Below are positions 10,785 through 20,677 of a stretch of DNA of 20,677 nucleotides, one piece after another. Origin of the DNA: Trichoplax sp. H2 (taxonomy: Eukaryota; Placozoa; Uniplacotomia; Trichoplacea); assembly GCA_003344405.1 (NCBI GenBank), contig NOWV01000424.1, positions 1 to 20,677 of the forward strand, read 5' to 3'. The first letter of the stretch is position 1; every line of letters begins with the position of its first letter. Under the pieces are notes generated by a model. That model worked only from the letters and a program-made list of their open reading frames with translations, was not told the origin of the DNA and searched no databases. The position numbers and the translations under genes were made by a program.

Positions 10785-12092
10785 CGTAGTGGATAGAAAT
10801 TCATACGAAAAGGATGGCGATATATTGTCGTCAAAAACAATACTTTGATGATCAATTTATTAACAAAAAAAGGTTAATTAAGGGTGACAAACCTTAGTAT
10901 CGATTTTCTATCAGTAGCCACTCAATCTTCTAAAGATCAATAGCTACTGTGTTTAATAGGGATTAAATTGACAAGTACGGCGATATGCGAGTGGCATTGC
11001 TGTCAACAGCGGTACTTTAATGGTCAATTTTATGAAAAATTTAATTAATGGCGACAACTCTTAGCCTTGATTTCGCAACAATCAACAGCTACTGTACTTA
11101 ATAGAGATTTAATTGAAAAACTATGGCGATGTATCGCCGTTAAAAGCAGCTACAGTCTATGGGCTCTGAACCCTAACATATAACTACTGCAACTCACCGA
11201 AATTATTGCTGCAATACTCCAATGGCCAGTTTATAAAAAGTTTATTGACAGCAATAACCTTCAGTATCAATCTTCTAACAATCAATAGTTACAGTAATTT
11301 ATAGAGATCAAATTGAAAAGCATAGCGATATACGAATGGTATTGCTGTCAACAGCGATACTTTAATAGTCAATTTTGTAAAGAAAAAAAGTTAATTAATG
11401 GCGATAACTCTTAGCCTCGATTTCGTAGCAATTAACAGCTACTGTATCTAATAGAGATTAACTTGAAAAACTATAACGATATATCACCGCCAAAAGCAAT
11501 TGCAGTATATGGGTTCTCTATCCTAACACATCATTACTGTAATTAACTGAAATTATTGCAGCAATACTTCGATGGTCAATTTACTGTGATAACTCTTAGT
11601 ATCGTTTTCGTAACGGCCAACAGCTATCGTGTTTAGCAGAAATTAAATTGAAAAGTATGGCGATGTATTGCTGCCAAAAGCAATACTTTGACGTGATAAA
11701 TAGGGATTAAATTGAAAAGTATAGCGATATATCGCAGTCAAAAGCAAGACTTTGATAATCAATTTATAAAAAAAAGTGAATGAAAGGTGATCCCTCTTAG
11801 CATCGCTTCGTAACAGTCAACAGCTATCGCATTCAATAGGGATTAAATTGAAAAGTATAGCGATATATTGCTGTTAAAAGGCAAGACTTTGATGGCCAAT
11901 TTATAAAAAAATGTTCATGAATGGTGATCCCTCTTAGTATTACTTTCGTAACAGTCAACAGCAATCATATTTAATAGAAATTAAATTAAAGAGTATAGCG
12001 ATATATTGCTGTCAAAAGCAAGACTTTGATGATCAATTTATAAAAAAATTAATTGACGGTGGCAACTCTGAGCATCGCCCTCGTAAAATAAA
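10785..12092. repeat. Diverged tandem array with alternating short and long units
   Basis: Units share AATAGGGATTAAATTGAAAA, GTATAGCGATATATTGCTGT, CAAAAGCAAGACTTTGATG, TCAATTTATAAAAAAA and CAACTCTTAGCATCG, then GTAACAGTCAACAGCTACTG. The ATTAAATTG block recurs near 10955, 11101, 11301, 11451, 11637, 11701, 11836 and 11974, with spacings of about 146, 200, 150, 186, 64, 135 and 138. Two long units (from 11101 and 11451) carry an extra segment with TATGGGCTCTGAACCCTAAC or TATGGGTTCTCTATCCTAAC followed by GAAATTATTGC, so the left half forms a ~340-350-base dimer. The right half is plain monomers, one of them truncated at about 64 bases. Confidence 0.9.
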
Positions 12093-15000
12093 TTCTGTAA
12101 TAGAATTAAAATTAGTCGACATTTTGAAGTGAATAGGCCCATTTCGTCGAAGATTATCCGTATAAGATCGCTGTGGCACAGTAGTGTAATGGATTATACA
12201 AGTTTTAAGCTCTTGTTTCAATATTGTTTACCAATAGCTTAATGACAGTCAAGTGGCTAATTACGATCTGTCGACAATTTATTAGTATTACAATTGGTAG
12301 GATGATAGAGAAAGTAATGGTAGTCTAGACATTGATGTCATGTTGGCTACTGTATTTGTAACAGAGAAATGAAACAAATGATGGTTTTTGTACAGCAAGA
12401 TATCTGAAAAAAAAAGCGTAGGAATTGCTTTTGAAATAGCCGTTCTATCTAATTTTTAAGATTGAAATTAAGTACCAACATAAAAACGTCGCTGATTCTA
12501 GGTTAAAGCTGAAAGTACACAGTATACAAATATGCCACTAGATAGAAATTTTTAAACATGGAAGTTACTTTAAAACTCGGAGATAATAGACGACCTTTGA
12601 TCTACATTACAGTATTCAATAAAATGAGTTCTTTCAGAGCCTCATACTTCCGCTATTGCAAAGATCACATATTCAGTACTTGTCTATGATCAAATCTTTA
12701 TTTTTTTCCATGTATCCCTTAATATACGGAGTATAGACCATCATGACTGGTATATCGCTTTATGATGATATGAGCGACCTTGAAGTGAACAGACAAGGTT
12801 TAAGAGTAGTTTTATATTGCCTTACTATATCAAATTATAGTTTATTGCTAATTATTTCGTTAACGTTGCTTATGAATCGAATACTAATTGAATTTTAATA
12901 TCTAGGCTAAGATTCATTTTAAAGAATATATTTATTCTATTCTAACCAATAGCTACTGTACATATCCAGTCAATTTGAAGTTGTTTGTGTTATCCCTCAT
13001 CGTCTTGAAATTCTCTTACGAAACGAAAACTTTTATTGATTTGATTTATATAATAAAAGTTCATTTCTAATAACCAAAATGAATGTGAATAGTTAATTGT
13101 CTACATTCTATCTTTAAGCTGGCTGTATACTTTATAATTAGATTATAGCATCTTTACATCTTAATGTAAAATAGAAGCCATGTATGTGGATACATTACGA
13201 CAGGAGCATTATTTCACAATTATCGTTTAGGTTAGAATATAGATGAAAGGATTATTAGCGTTCCGTGCTACCATTGTGCCTACTGTTAGAAAATATTTCT
13301 CAAAAGGATAGCTCTACGAATATGAAGATGATGAATGAAAGTCCAACTAAAACAACAGCGCCACTTTGATTCGGATCTTTTTAAGTATATCAACGATTGA
13401 ATTACTATCTATCCAGGTTCAACCGTAATTAAAGTAGTATTAAGGACAAGTACAGTAGTTGCTTTGATAAGAACAACCGTAGTAAAATATTCTCATAGGG
13501 CACTGGAGACTTTGAAAAAATACTCGATAAAATAAAATTCCCTAATACGGTCATGACCAGACTTGAGCAAGCTTACATATGACTAAAGCATAGCGGTATC
13601 TTCTAAATGATATGACGGCATTTTACGGAAATAAAGTGATACCGTAATTTTAAACTATAGCCATAAAATTTGTTTGTATTTGTTTAGGGTCATTGACATC
13701 CTATGTTAAAGCTTATTTCTATTGTGTGTTGCAATAAGTTAAAAGATTGATCGGAACTAGAAAACAAAAGTGGTTCATAATAGCACTACTAATAGAACTG
13801 ATCGCAATAAATGGATGGCAAATGATCGCCATTTGGTCATGAACTCATCAGTTCGATGGAATTTTCTTCAAAATAGAATACCACGGTATGATAGAATTTT
13901 CAAAATTTATTCATGTTGGTATTATGATCGAAGATTTGCAGTTTGATTTTAGCGCTTACGATTTTCGCTTACACCGCATCTTTTTAATTCCCATTATGAT
14001 CAATCGCTTTGATAATCGATGCGGTCATGGAAGAAAATTCATTTTTTGTTCAGAAAATCCAGTTGTTAAGAAAAGAAAGCTTCAATACCTTGAAGATTAT
14101 CAATAACATCAGTCATAAGCACACTGGATTGTCTATTTAGGATATTTAATTTTATTGCATCTATCATCTGGAGTTATTCATAACAGCTTGAATAATCGTG
14201 TACTATTTTAATTAGATATTAATGATGGAATGATGGCTTTTATAAAGTGTAAAAATAGAATAGATGCCGTGAATAAAGAAATGAATAGAATAAATGTTAC
14301 CAATAATGATAACTATTGTTGTCGCAAAAATTGTAGTCCTCTTTGTAAAGTGATATGAAAGAAGAGGGGGAAATAGGAGGGGTAAAAGTTGATTGAGCAA
14401 CTCTACATTTTGTAATCTTGGATATAGACTTGAACTTTACTACATGGAAAGAAATTTAAATTGTATCGTAGTCAAAGTAGAAGTGATCTGATCCATTTTT
14501 TTAGATAGAAATTTTATCATCTGTAAATTCAATAGATAATCGACATCAACTTTTGGCTTGATTAAAGAAAGACTATAGAGGACAAGATTCAACGATATTA
14601 TCACATCGAATTAATTATGAAGCATAGAATTGTTCTCCATTTTCAAGATGTTAATATAGTATTGCTGAGTCAAGATTAAATAATAGAATTGTTCATTATA
14701 CTAATATTAGATGAGAAGATACTATTCTCATTTCTTCGTACTTGGATTAATTGAATTAATCAAGTCAATATTATACTATTCTAGCTAAATTGGTATATCA
14801 CTAAATTATGAATCATTAAGTTATTGATTATTAATTCTTCATTATCTAACGATTAAATAAAGATAAAACATACTTTTAATGTATTCCTGTTTATGCTTGA
14901 ATCTGTCTACTGTACTGTCTTTTATCATAAACCAGGAACGTAGCTTTTTAGCAAAATGGATCGAGTTTAATGCGTTAATAGCTTAACTACGATTATGGAT

Positions 15001-16590
15001 TAAATTTAATACATCTGCGCGTCTCTTGATGATAACGCTATGCAAATTATTATTTATAGCTATACTAATACTTGCATTAATTTTGTTCTCTAAGTATCGT
15101 CTATAGATTTAATGCTTGCCTATGACGCTAGCTGCATTTATTCCTGTAGTAGTCAGCAATAGATTATCAACATCTTTTCTATTTTTAATAGTAATAGATT
15201 ATAAATAAAACGAAGACGGTAGCCATTACAATTGTTATTGTAGTATGACGTGAAATGAGAATAGATTAAAAATAGAGAGCAAGACAAAATATGATATTTT
15301 ATTTTCAATTCCAGCTTTCCTTTTTCTCACCTTATTACTAGAATGGTTGCGATTATTATATTATATTGAGTAGACAATTGTTTCCTACTAATACTGTAGA
15401 TAGTTAAAATCTTGATGATCAAAATAGATTAAGCTTTTCAAGTTAATAATATTATATTATAAAAATATTCCTTTATACGGATAAGATGTTATTAAGTTAT
15501 CTTCATAAGATGACCTCTACCTCTGCTTTCTTATAACGCCAATATCAATTTAACATCCGTTCAAGTTTAAATTATTAAAGAATGTCAAAGGAGTATGTTA
15601 AGTGTATTGTTCTTGTCTGTTAACTCTTCTGTTTCCGGCATAGTTGAGAAAATATGTTGATCATGATTGATATATATGTTACTAAATGGATCCTATTCAA
15701 ATGCCGACTTCAGCCAATAACTCTTTAAGCTATTGCATTAATTGTTAATAATAATAGTTGTTAAAATTTTTTAAATTTCTCCACTACCATTTATTTGTGT
15801 AGAAATAGCTTAAATATATACTCGTATTTCTTTTCAAATTATTATGTCTACTCATTCTTACTGAATAATTGATAAGCTTTGAATGAATAAGAATAAAATT
15901 GATTGATTATTTAATAATATTTATCTCAGGCATCGTTTTTAAATATTTATGCATTTCAAATCTATATATATGTATGTACTTCGTAATTCGATCCTACAAA
16001 TTTTAAATTCCAGTTTTACCATTGGAAATTGCTAAGGACGAATAGCCTCCATCAAACTGACAAATTTTGAAAATCGATGTAAGCTATTTCTTTGCCTGTT
16101 TTCAATTTTGAATATTAGAGAATCCCGTAGGTAGATTGACATCTTGGCTACATAGATAGATTAAAAGGATCAATCCGATATTGGGTAGATTATTTCATTT
16201 CTCATAGGATGCATAGGGAGAGTTGAAATTTTTTCAATACTGCAACTCGATATCCTATTAAAATAGATAAAAGCAACATTCTTATTCTTATAACTATACT
16301 TATGCACGAAAATTATTATTCAAATTCTAATGAAAGGGGTATCCTATACATTATCTCACTCCCTCAAAAGTGCATTTGTAAACCATAGAATTAATCACTT
16401 TGATATTCTCCTTCACTATTCTTTGTTCTTCCTAAAGCATAGATATAATTTTCTCTTATCACTTTAGGTAATTAACACTTTATAACAAATTTATTACAGA
16501 TCATTCACTCATAAATGAAGGTTTTACGAATCTTAACGTTGTATCATATTTTATAATCTAGACTACAGTGGTTACCTTGTTTGATTCATC
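12093..16590. other. 4.5-kb AT-rich stretch without a supportable gene
   Basis: I read this region in both directions and found no recognisable domain, no chain of exons in phase and no RNA gene. The most open pieces are 13888-14106 plus (72 codons, extendable upstream in frame to about 13849), 14212-14400 minus (hydrophobic, 62 codons) and an ATG-less frame at about 13398-13532. None resembles a family I know. A small perfect hairpin, ATGAGAA/TTCTCAT with a 7-base loop, lies at 14711-14731. The last ~100 bases may contain the promoter of the exon at 16591; a TATA-like TTTTATAATC occurs at about 16549. Confidence 0.45.
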
Positions 16591-16642
16591 ATGAGAACAA
16601 TCTTGGTCTTTACCTTACTAGTTGTCGCTGTCAACTGCAGAG
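16591..16642 (+). CDS. First exon of an unidentified secreted-protein gene (signal peptide)
   Basis: ATG at 16591 encodes MRTILVFTLLVVAVNCR and then the first base of the next codon, ending at a strong donor, AGAG|GTAGGT. The 17 residues have the layout of a secretory signal peptide: a basic residue after Met, a core of about 11 hydrophobic residues, then a short polar end with a cysteine. The open frame closes soon after if the donor is ignored, which favours splicing. A TATA-like motif lies about 40 bases upstream. The mature protein would enter the secretory pathway, but its identity cannot be told from this exon. The best in-phase downstream candidate is 19235-19338. A chance hydrophobic ORF is the alternative. 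Confidence 0.5.
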
Positions 16643-19234
16643 GTAGGTTAACGATGAAAGTAGTTTTATTTAATGGTTTAAATTGGCTACGTATGGAACT
16701 GTTGTGACCTTTGAATAATAGCATAATCAAACTTTCAACTATTTCTACTGTACATCGCAACTAGTTAATTGGCAAACATGTGCGCTTACATTTATATATC
16801 TTAAACTATCAATTTAATCGAATTGATCTAATCGAACTTAAAGATCTCTATTTTTTGACATTAGCGTCGTAAATGTCTCAATTTTGGTATACTTAGTAAA
16901 GTTTTACAGTCGTTATTTTAGAAATGTTTAAAAATATTCCAATAATCTGACATAATATTCAAGATAACATTTTATAGTCTCCATTCTTACTAAATGTGAG
17001 TCTTTTAATGAAAAAAAATTGTCACATTGCTCCTAACTATTGAAATAGGTGGTTATGTACTTATCGTTTTGAGTATTAAACTAGCGCTTAGATTTTTATT
17101 TGAAGTAATTTGTTTTCCACCGTTCAAATTCTAAGATACTTTTCTACTTGTAAAATAGAAATTTTTAACCAAGGACTTCTTACTGTATGTCGACAATCTT
17201 AGTACTTTTAAATATCTTAGCACCATAACAATTAGAATTTTAGTTTTACTACTATCGTATTCGATTCATCACCGACCCAGTGTCTTAGCTTCCTTGCTAC
17301 AGATATAAAGCGTTAAATATTAGCAGATTCCTGCTAATTGCGTAATAATTTTACTCACCATATTTACTGGTACAATATTTGATAGTTATTAACAACTTTA
17401 TTAAAGTATAAGTCTCTGCCACTTCTTTCTCCAGTTCAATCTATCGGTTATCGGTTAACAGTAATATCTTGTTAATCTCATTTTCATGCACCTTTCTTTA
17501 TATCAGCAATTTAACATTTGAAAATAATTTTATATTAGTGAGCGATTGATAGAAATCTGATATTAACCAACTAACCTATTTTAAGTCTCCATCTTACTGT
17601 TCCATTGAGCATGAAGTACAAGTAATATACAGGCGTCGACATTAAAAATTTATAGAAATCGTTTTATTATAGTTATCCCATTATGAATTTTAAACAAGAA
17701 AAAAGGTCAAATTTTACTGATTCTATTTTTTTTTCAAGATTTTGATGAGAAGAATTGCCATATTTCAATTTTTTTTTGTGTGTGCACCATTCTTTATTAT
17801 GCAGCCAGAGCAATATTTGCTCGCTTATTTTCGTTATTTCTATTTTTTTCGCCCATCGCTCGTCTCTGGTAATAGTGTGAGCATTCAATTGTCATTGCTC
17901 AGTTCCAATCTAGTATGCGCTACTCATTAATCAATCGACGGTTTCATTTGGATAGGCATTTATATTTATTACAAATGTATTAACTTTACTGCATAATACC
18001 ATACTGTTAATCAATCATAATGATACCGGAACGATTAGATAATGCACGCAAGTTTTGTTGTATATTGACTAGTTAAAATGAATAATTAATTAATATAACC
18101 TCTACTTCACAGTATATGGTTCCGTATTATAGTCATCATGGTCTTTGTCAAGAATAGTATACAATATATTTGGTGATGTATTGGAATCATTTAAAATATT
18201 ACTACCATCTCAGTAAATTGCTTATTATCAAGTTATACTGCTCAACACTTAATTCTCAAGTTTATCTGTTATATTGCGACTATATTAAAATTTGGCTTAT
18301 TACATCCTTATTATGTACTCCTACCTGTGATGGTAATAGACGTTCAATTAAGCGGTCTTTAATTAAGTACCGGTTTTCACACACTGCTAGTGACTAAGTG
18401 AGTCCACACACGCTAACGCTAACGAAAAACACCTCTTACTGACTTAGAGAGATGAGATTAGCTATATCACCAAATAGTTCACTTCCAACGACTGAATACT
18501 ATAGTATAGTTATAGCGTCAGTGATGGTGTAGACAATATAGTCAGAGAATTACTACTATTTATTACTGAAGAAAAGTTGACAACCAAGATTATATTCTCG
18601 CCAATTCATTAGTAATTGACAAACTAGTTGACTAACTAACAGAATAACTAAATAAAAAGTGGTCTACAGGTACCAGCCTTTTATAGTCTCATCAGAAACT
18701 CCTGATGCAAATAAAGTAAAACCATCCTTCTTAAAAACTTTTGGTAGGAAGCAGAAAGTAACAGAGCCAAATTATCCATTATCTGTATTATAATTGTATA
18801 AAAATATCAGTGATCACTTTTGTCCTTTTAGGTAAAGAAATCCATAATGTTAATTTAGCATTTAGATTAGCATTACAGACGCATGGACACACAAATTAAG
18901 AGTGTTAATGATAATATTAAAAGATATACTTTCATTCTATCAATTTTGCATTATTAAGATCGTATAAGCTGCACATCTTATTTACATAGTTTCTAAATCA
19001 GATCTTGGTATTCTTACGATAGTAAGTTCATCGATCGATAATAAACATTAATGGTGCTTTTAGCTGCTAAAATAGAGTATATACCCGAATAAAAGCAAAA
19101 TGGTTTTTTTGAATCTTTTTAAACTCTACATAGAATATCAATTTATCCTAACAGCTATCTATCTGTCACTTCTCATTAAACTAATTTTTTAGTGCTTAAT
19201 GAATGAAATACTTTCAATGATTATACTTCTTTAG
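16643..19234. other. Probable long intron or intergenic stretch, no exon supported
   Basis: This lies between the signal-peptide exon and the next exon-like segment. Short frames at 17673-17888 minus, 17742-17930 plus and 18170-18397 plus are low-complexity or overlap on opposite strands. A good acceptor (TTTTGTCCTTTTAG, ending at 18832) opens a 22-codon frame in the right phase but hits a stop, so it could only be an alternative last exon. A short ACGCTAACGCTAACG duplication occurs near 18410. Nothing else stands out. Confidence 0.4.
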
Positions 19235-19338
19235 CAATCAGCAAGAATACTGATGAAAAGAGCAAAACAACGAAAATGGAAACAGAGCCTAAGCCTAAGT
19301 TAATGATTGGTTACCCGCTTTTTAAGAAGGAAGATTTG
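19235..19338 (+). CDS. Candidate second exon of the secreted-protein gene
   Basis: The acceptor TTATACTTCTTTAG is followed by an open 104-base segment and a donor, GATTTG|GTAAAT. Joined to the exon ending at 16642 it continues in frame (phase 1) as AISKNTDEKSKTTKMETEPK followed by PKLMIGYPLFKKEDL, leaving phase 0. It is Lys, Glu, Thr and Pro rich and has a dibasic KK after GYPLF, which could suit a propeptide or a linker after a signal peptide. No known domain is present. If the donor is not used, the frame runs another 28 codons to a TGA at 19423-19425. The link to the 16591 exon crosses 2.6 kb, and missing exons between them are possible. Confidence 0.38.
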
Positions 19339-19610
19339 GTAAATAACTCAGTAGTTGTAATTATAATCTCATGCTGTAGAAAGTATGGTGTTAAACAATT
19401 TTGGATAAGTTTTGGCCATAAGTGATTATTTTATAAGCGCATTACTCGATTTGTCAAACTTACTAGTGATCATGGCTTTGATATTGCCTTACGGTGTATA
19501 ATTTATCAAATCATGGACTATCCTTATAAAGTAGCAATTCCCTTTATCCAGTAACTTTTTTCATCCTAAATTAGCTAATACATTTAAATAATTAATAAAA
19601 AACATATAAG
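19339..19610. other. Stretch before the right-hand repeat array, nothing recognised
   Basis: This is AT-rich DNA, probably intronic if the 19235-19338 segment is a real exon. It shows no open frame other than the read-through described for that exon. Confidence 0.4.
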
Positions 19611-20677
19611 GTGATAATTGTGTTATCTCCTATGTAGGATTCTCAAATAGGGAATGCTTTGTTCCGAAAAATATAAGTTGATTACAAATTTGATAGCAAC
19701 TGAGTGTGTACTGTATGCTAACAGCTAAATTGTACAGTATCTAAGGATTATTTAAAAAATATAAGTTATCTACACTCTTAATGCAATTGTACACCAGCTG
19801 ATAGTTAAACAATTTCCGTAGTTAACGATATTATAATTAATCGAAAAATGTATATATATACAGTGATAATTGTGTTATCTGCTACGTAGGATTCTCAAGG
19901 GTATGCTTTGTTCAGAAAAGATGTAAGTTAACTATAAATTCGATAGCAACTGTACTGTGTATGCTAACGGCTAAATTGTATAGCATCTAAGGGTTACTTA
20001 AAAAACATAAGTTATCTACACCTTTAATGCATTGTAGACGAGCTAATAGTTAAACAGTTTCCATAGTTAACGATATTATAATTAACAGAATATATATATA
20101 GTGACAATTGTGTTATCTCTTATGTAGGATTCTCAAGGGTATCCTTTGTTTAGAAAAGATGTAAGTTAACTATAAATTCGATAGCAACTGTACTGTGTAT
20201 GCTAACGGCTAAATTGTATAGCACCTAAGGGTTACTTAAAAAACATAAGTTATCTACACCTTTAATGCATTGTAGACGAGCTAATAGTTAAACAGTTTCC
20301 ATAGTTAACGATATTATAATTAACAGAATATATATATAGTGACAGTTGTGTTATCTCTTATGTAGGATTCTCAAGGGTATCCTTTGTTTAGAAAAGATGT
20401 AAGTTAACTATAAATTCGATAGCAACTGTACTGTGTATGCTAACGGCTAAATTGTATAGCATCTAAGGGTTACTTAAAAAACATAAGTTATCTACACCTT
20501 TAATGCATTGTAGACGAGCTAATAGTTAAACAGTTTCCATAGTTAACGATATTATAATTAACAGAATATATATATAGTGACAGTTGTGTTATCTCTTATG
20601 TAGGATTCTCAAGGGTATCCTTTGTTTAGAAAAGATGTAAGTTAACTATAAATTCGATAGCAACTGTACTGTGTATG
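19611..20677. repeat. Young tandem array, 238-base unit, cut by the window end
   Basis: Units begin GTGATAATTGTGTTATCT or GTGACAGTTGTGTTATCT at 19611, 19863, 20101, 20339 and 20577, with spacings of 252, 238, 238 and 238. Each holds TAGGATTCTCAAGGGTAT, GTAAGTTAACTATAAATTCG, ACTGTGTATGCTAACGGC, CATAAGTTATCTACACC and a TATATATATA run at the end. The first unit is clearly diverged and the second mildly so. I can find only two substitutions between the 20101 and 20339 units, and the 101 visible bases of the last unit match the one before it. The array therefore continues to the right and has expanded or homogenised recently. Confidence 0.95.

Noticed and set aside
13410-13430. tRNA-like T-arm (GGTTCAACC)
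   Set aside because: The flanking bases do not form a T stem, and no matching D arm, anticodon arm or acceptor stem is present.
13849-14106. Plus-strand frame ending VVKKRKLQYLEDYQ, possibly a last exon
   Set aside because: No upstream exon joins convincingly, no family is recognised and no polyadenylation signal follows closely. A chance open frame is not excluded.
14212-14400. Hydrophobic minus-strand frame that resembles a membrane segment
   Set aside because: AT-rich DNA readily gives Ile/Phe/Tyr-rich frames. There is no domain and no splice context.
16978-16995. 18-base micro-exon between TTTTATAG and GTGAGT that keeps phase 1
   Set aside because: The acceptor lacks a good pyrimidine tract, and such short in-phase segments are expected by chance over 2.6 kb.
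18833-18900. Alternative last exon after acceptor TTTTGTCCTTTTAG
   Set aside because: It would give a protein of about 40 residues with no features. The 19235 segment has both a good acceptor and a donor, so I preferred it without excluding this one.
1-20677. Transposon or endogenous viral remnants
   Set aside because: I saw no reverse transcriptase, transposase or integrase motifs, no terminal inverted repeats with target duplications and no LTR pair. The repeats are local tandem arrays.

Overview
The window looks like nuclear DNA from a small-genome, AT-rich invertebrate. It holds a 15-exon gene whose introns are mostly 63-179 bases long and all start GT and end AG. There are no operons, Shine-Dalgarno sites, tRNAs or rRNAs, and the non-coding DNA is filled with diverged tandem repeats. 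The one protein I can identify is animal-like. A placozoan (Trichoplax/Hoilungia type) would fit the AT content, intron size and gene spacing. That is a guess from general character, and a sponge or another early-branching animal is not excluded.

Layout from left to right. Positions 1-760 are a tandem array of ~230-base units, each made of three related ~70-90-base subunits. Positions 761-1314 are a more GC-balanced stretch that probably holds the promoter and 5' leader of the next gene. Positions 1315-5414 (+) encode a homologue of SMG9, a subunit of the SMG1-SMG8-SMG9 kinase complex of nonsense-mediated mRNA decay. I could rebuild it exon by exon as 15 exons, and 14 of them are well supported by phase and by similarity to human SMG9. 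Positions 5415-6889 show no gene. A diverged ~140-180-base tandem array fills 6890-8480. A 129-base direct duplication, with an older diverged relative, lies at 8745-9228. Positions 9229-10784 show no gene. A third diverged array at 10785-12092 has alternating short and long units. Positions 12093-16590 hold no gene I can support.

A start codon at 16591 (+) begins a 52-base exon that encodes a typical secretory signal peptide and ends at a good splice donor. It is joinable in frame to an exon-like segment at 19235-19338. Together these suggest the 5' end of an unidentified secreted-protein gene that continues past the window. A fourth tandem array, of 238-base units, starts at 19611 and runs off the right edge. 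Its last units are almost identical.

The two genes show no functional relationship. The main surprises are the four unrelated repeat arrays of differing age in about 20 kb, two of them with higher-order organisation, and the complete SMG9 gene with exons as short as 35 and 43 bases. I found no mobile-element protein, no CRISPR array and no new enzymatic system.
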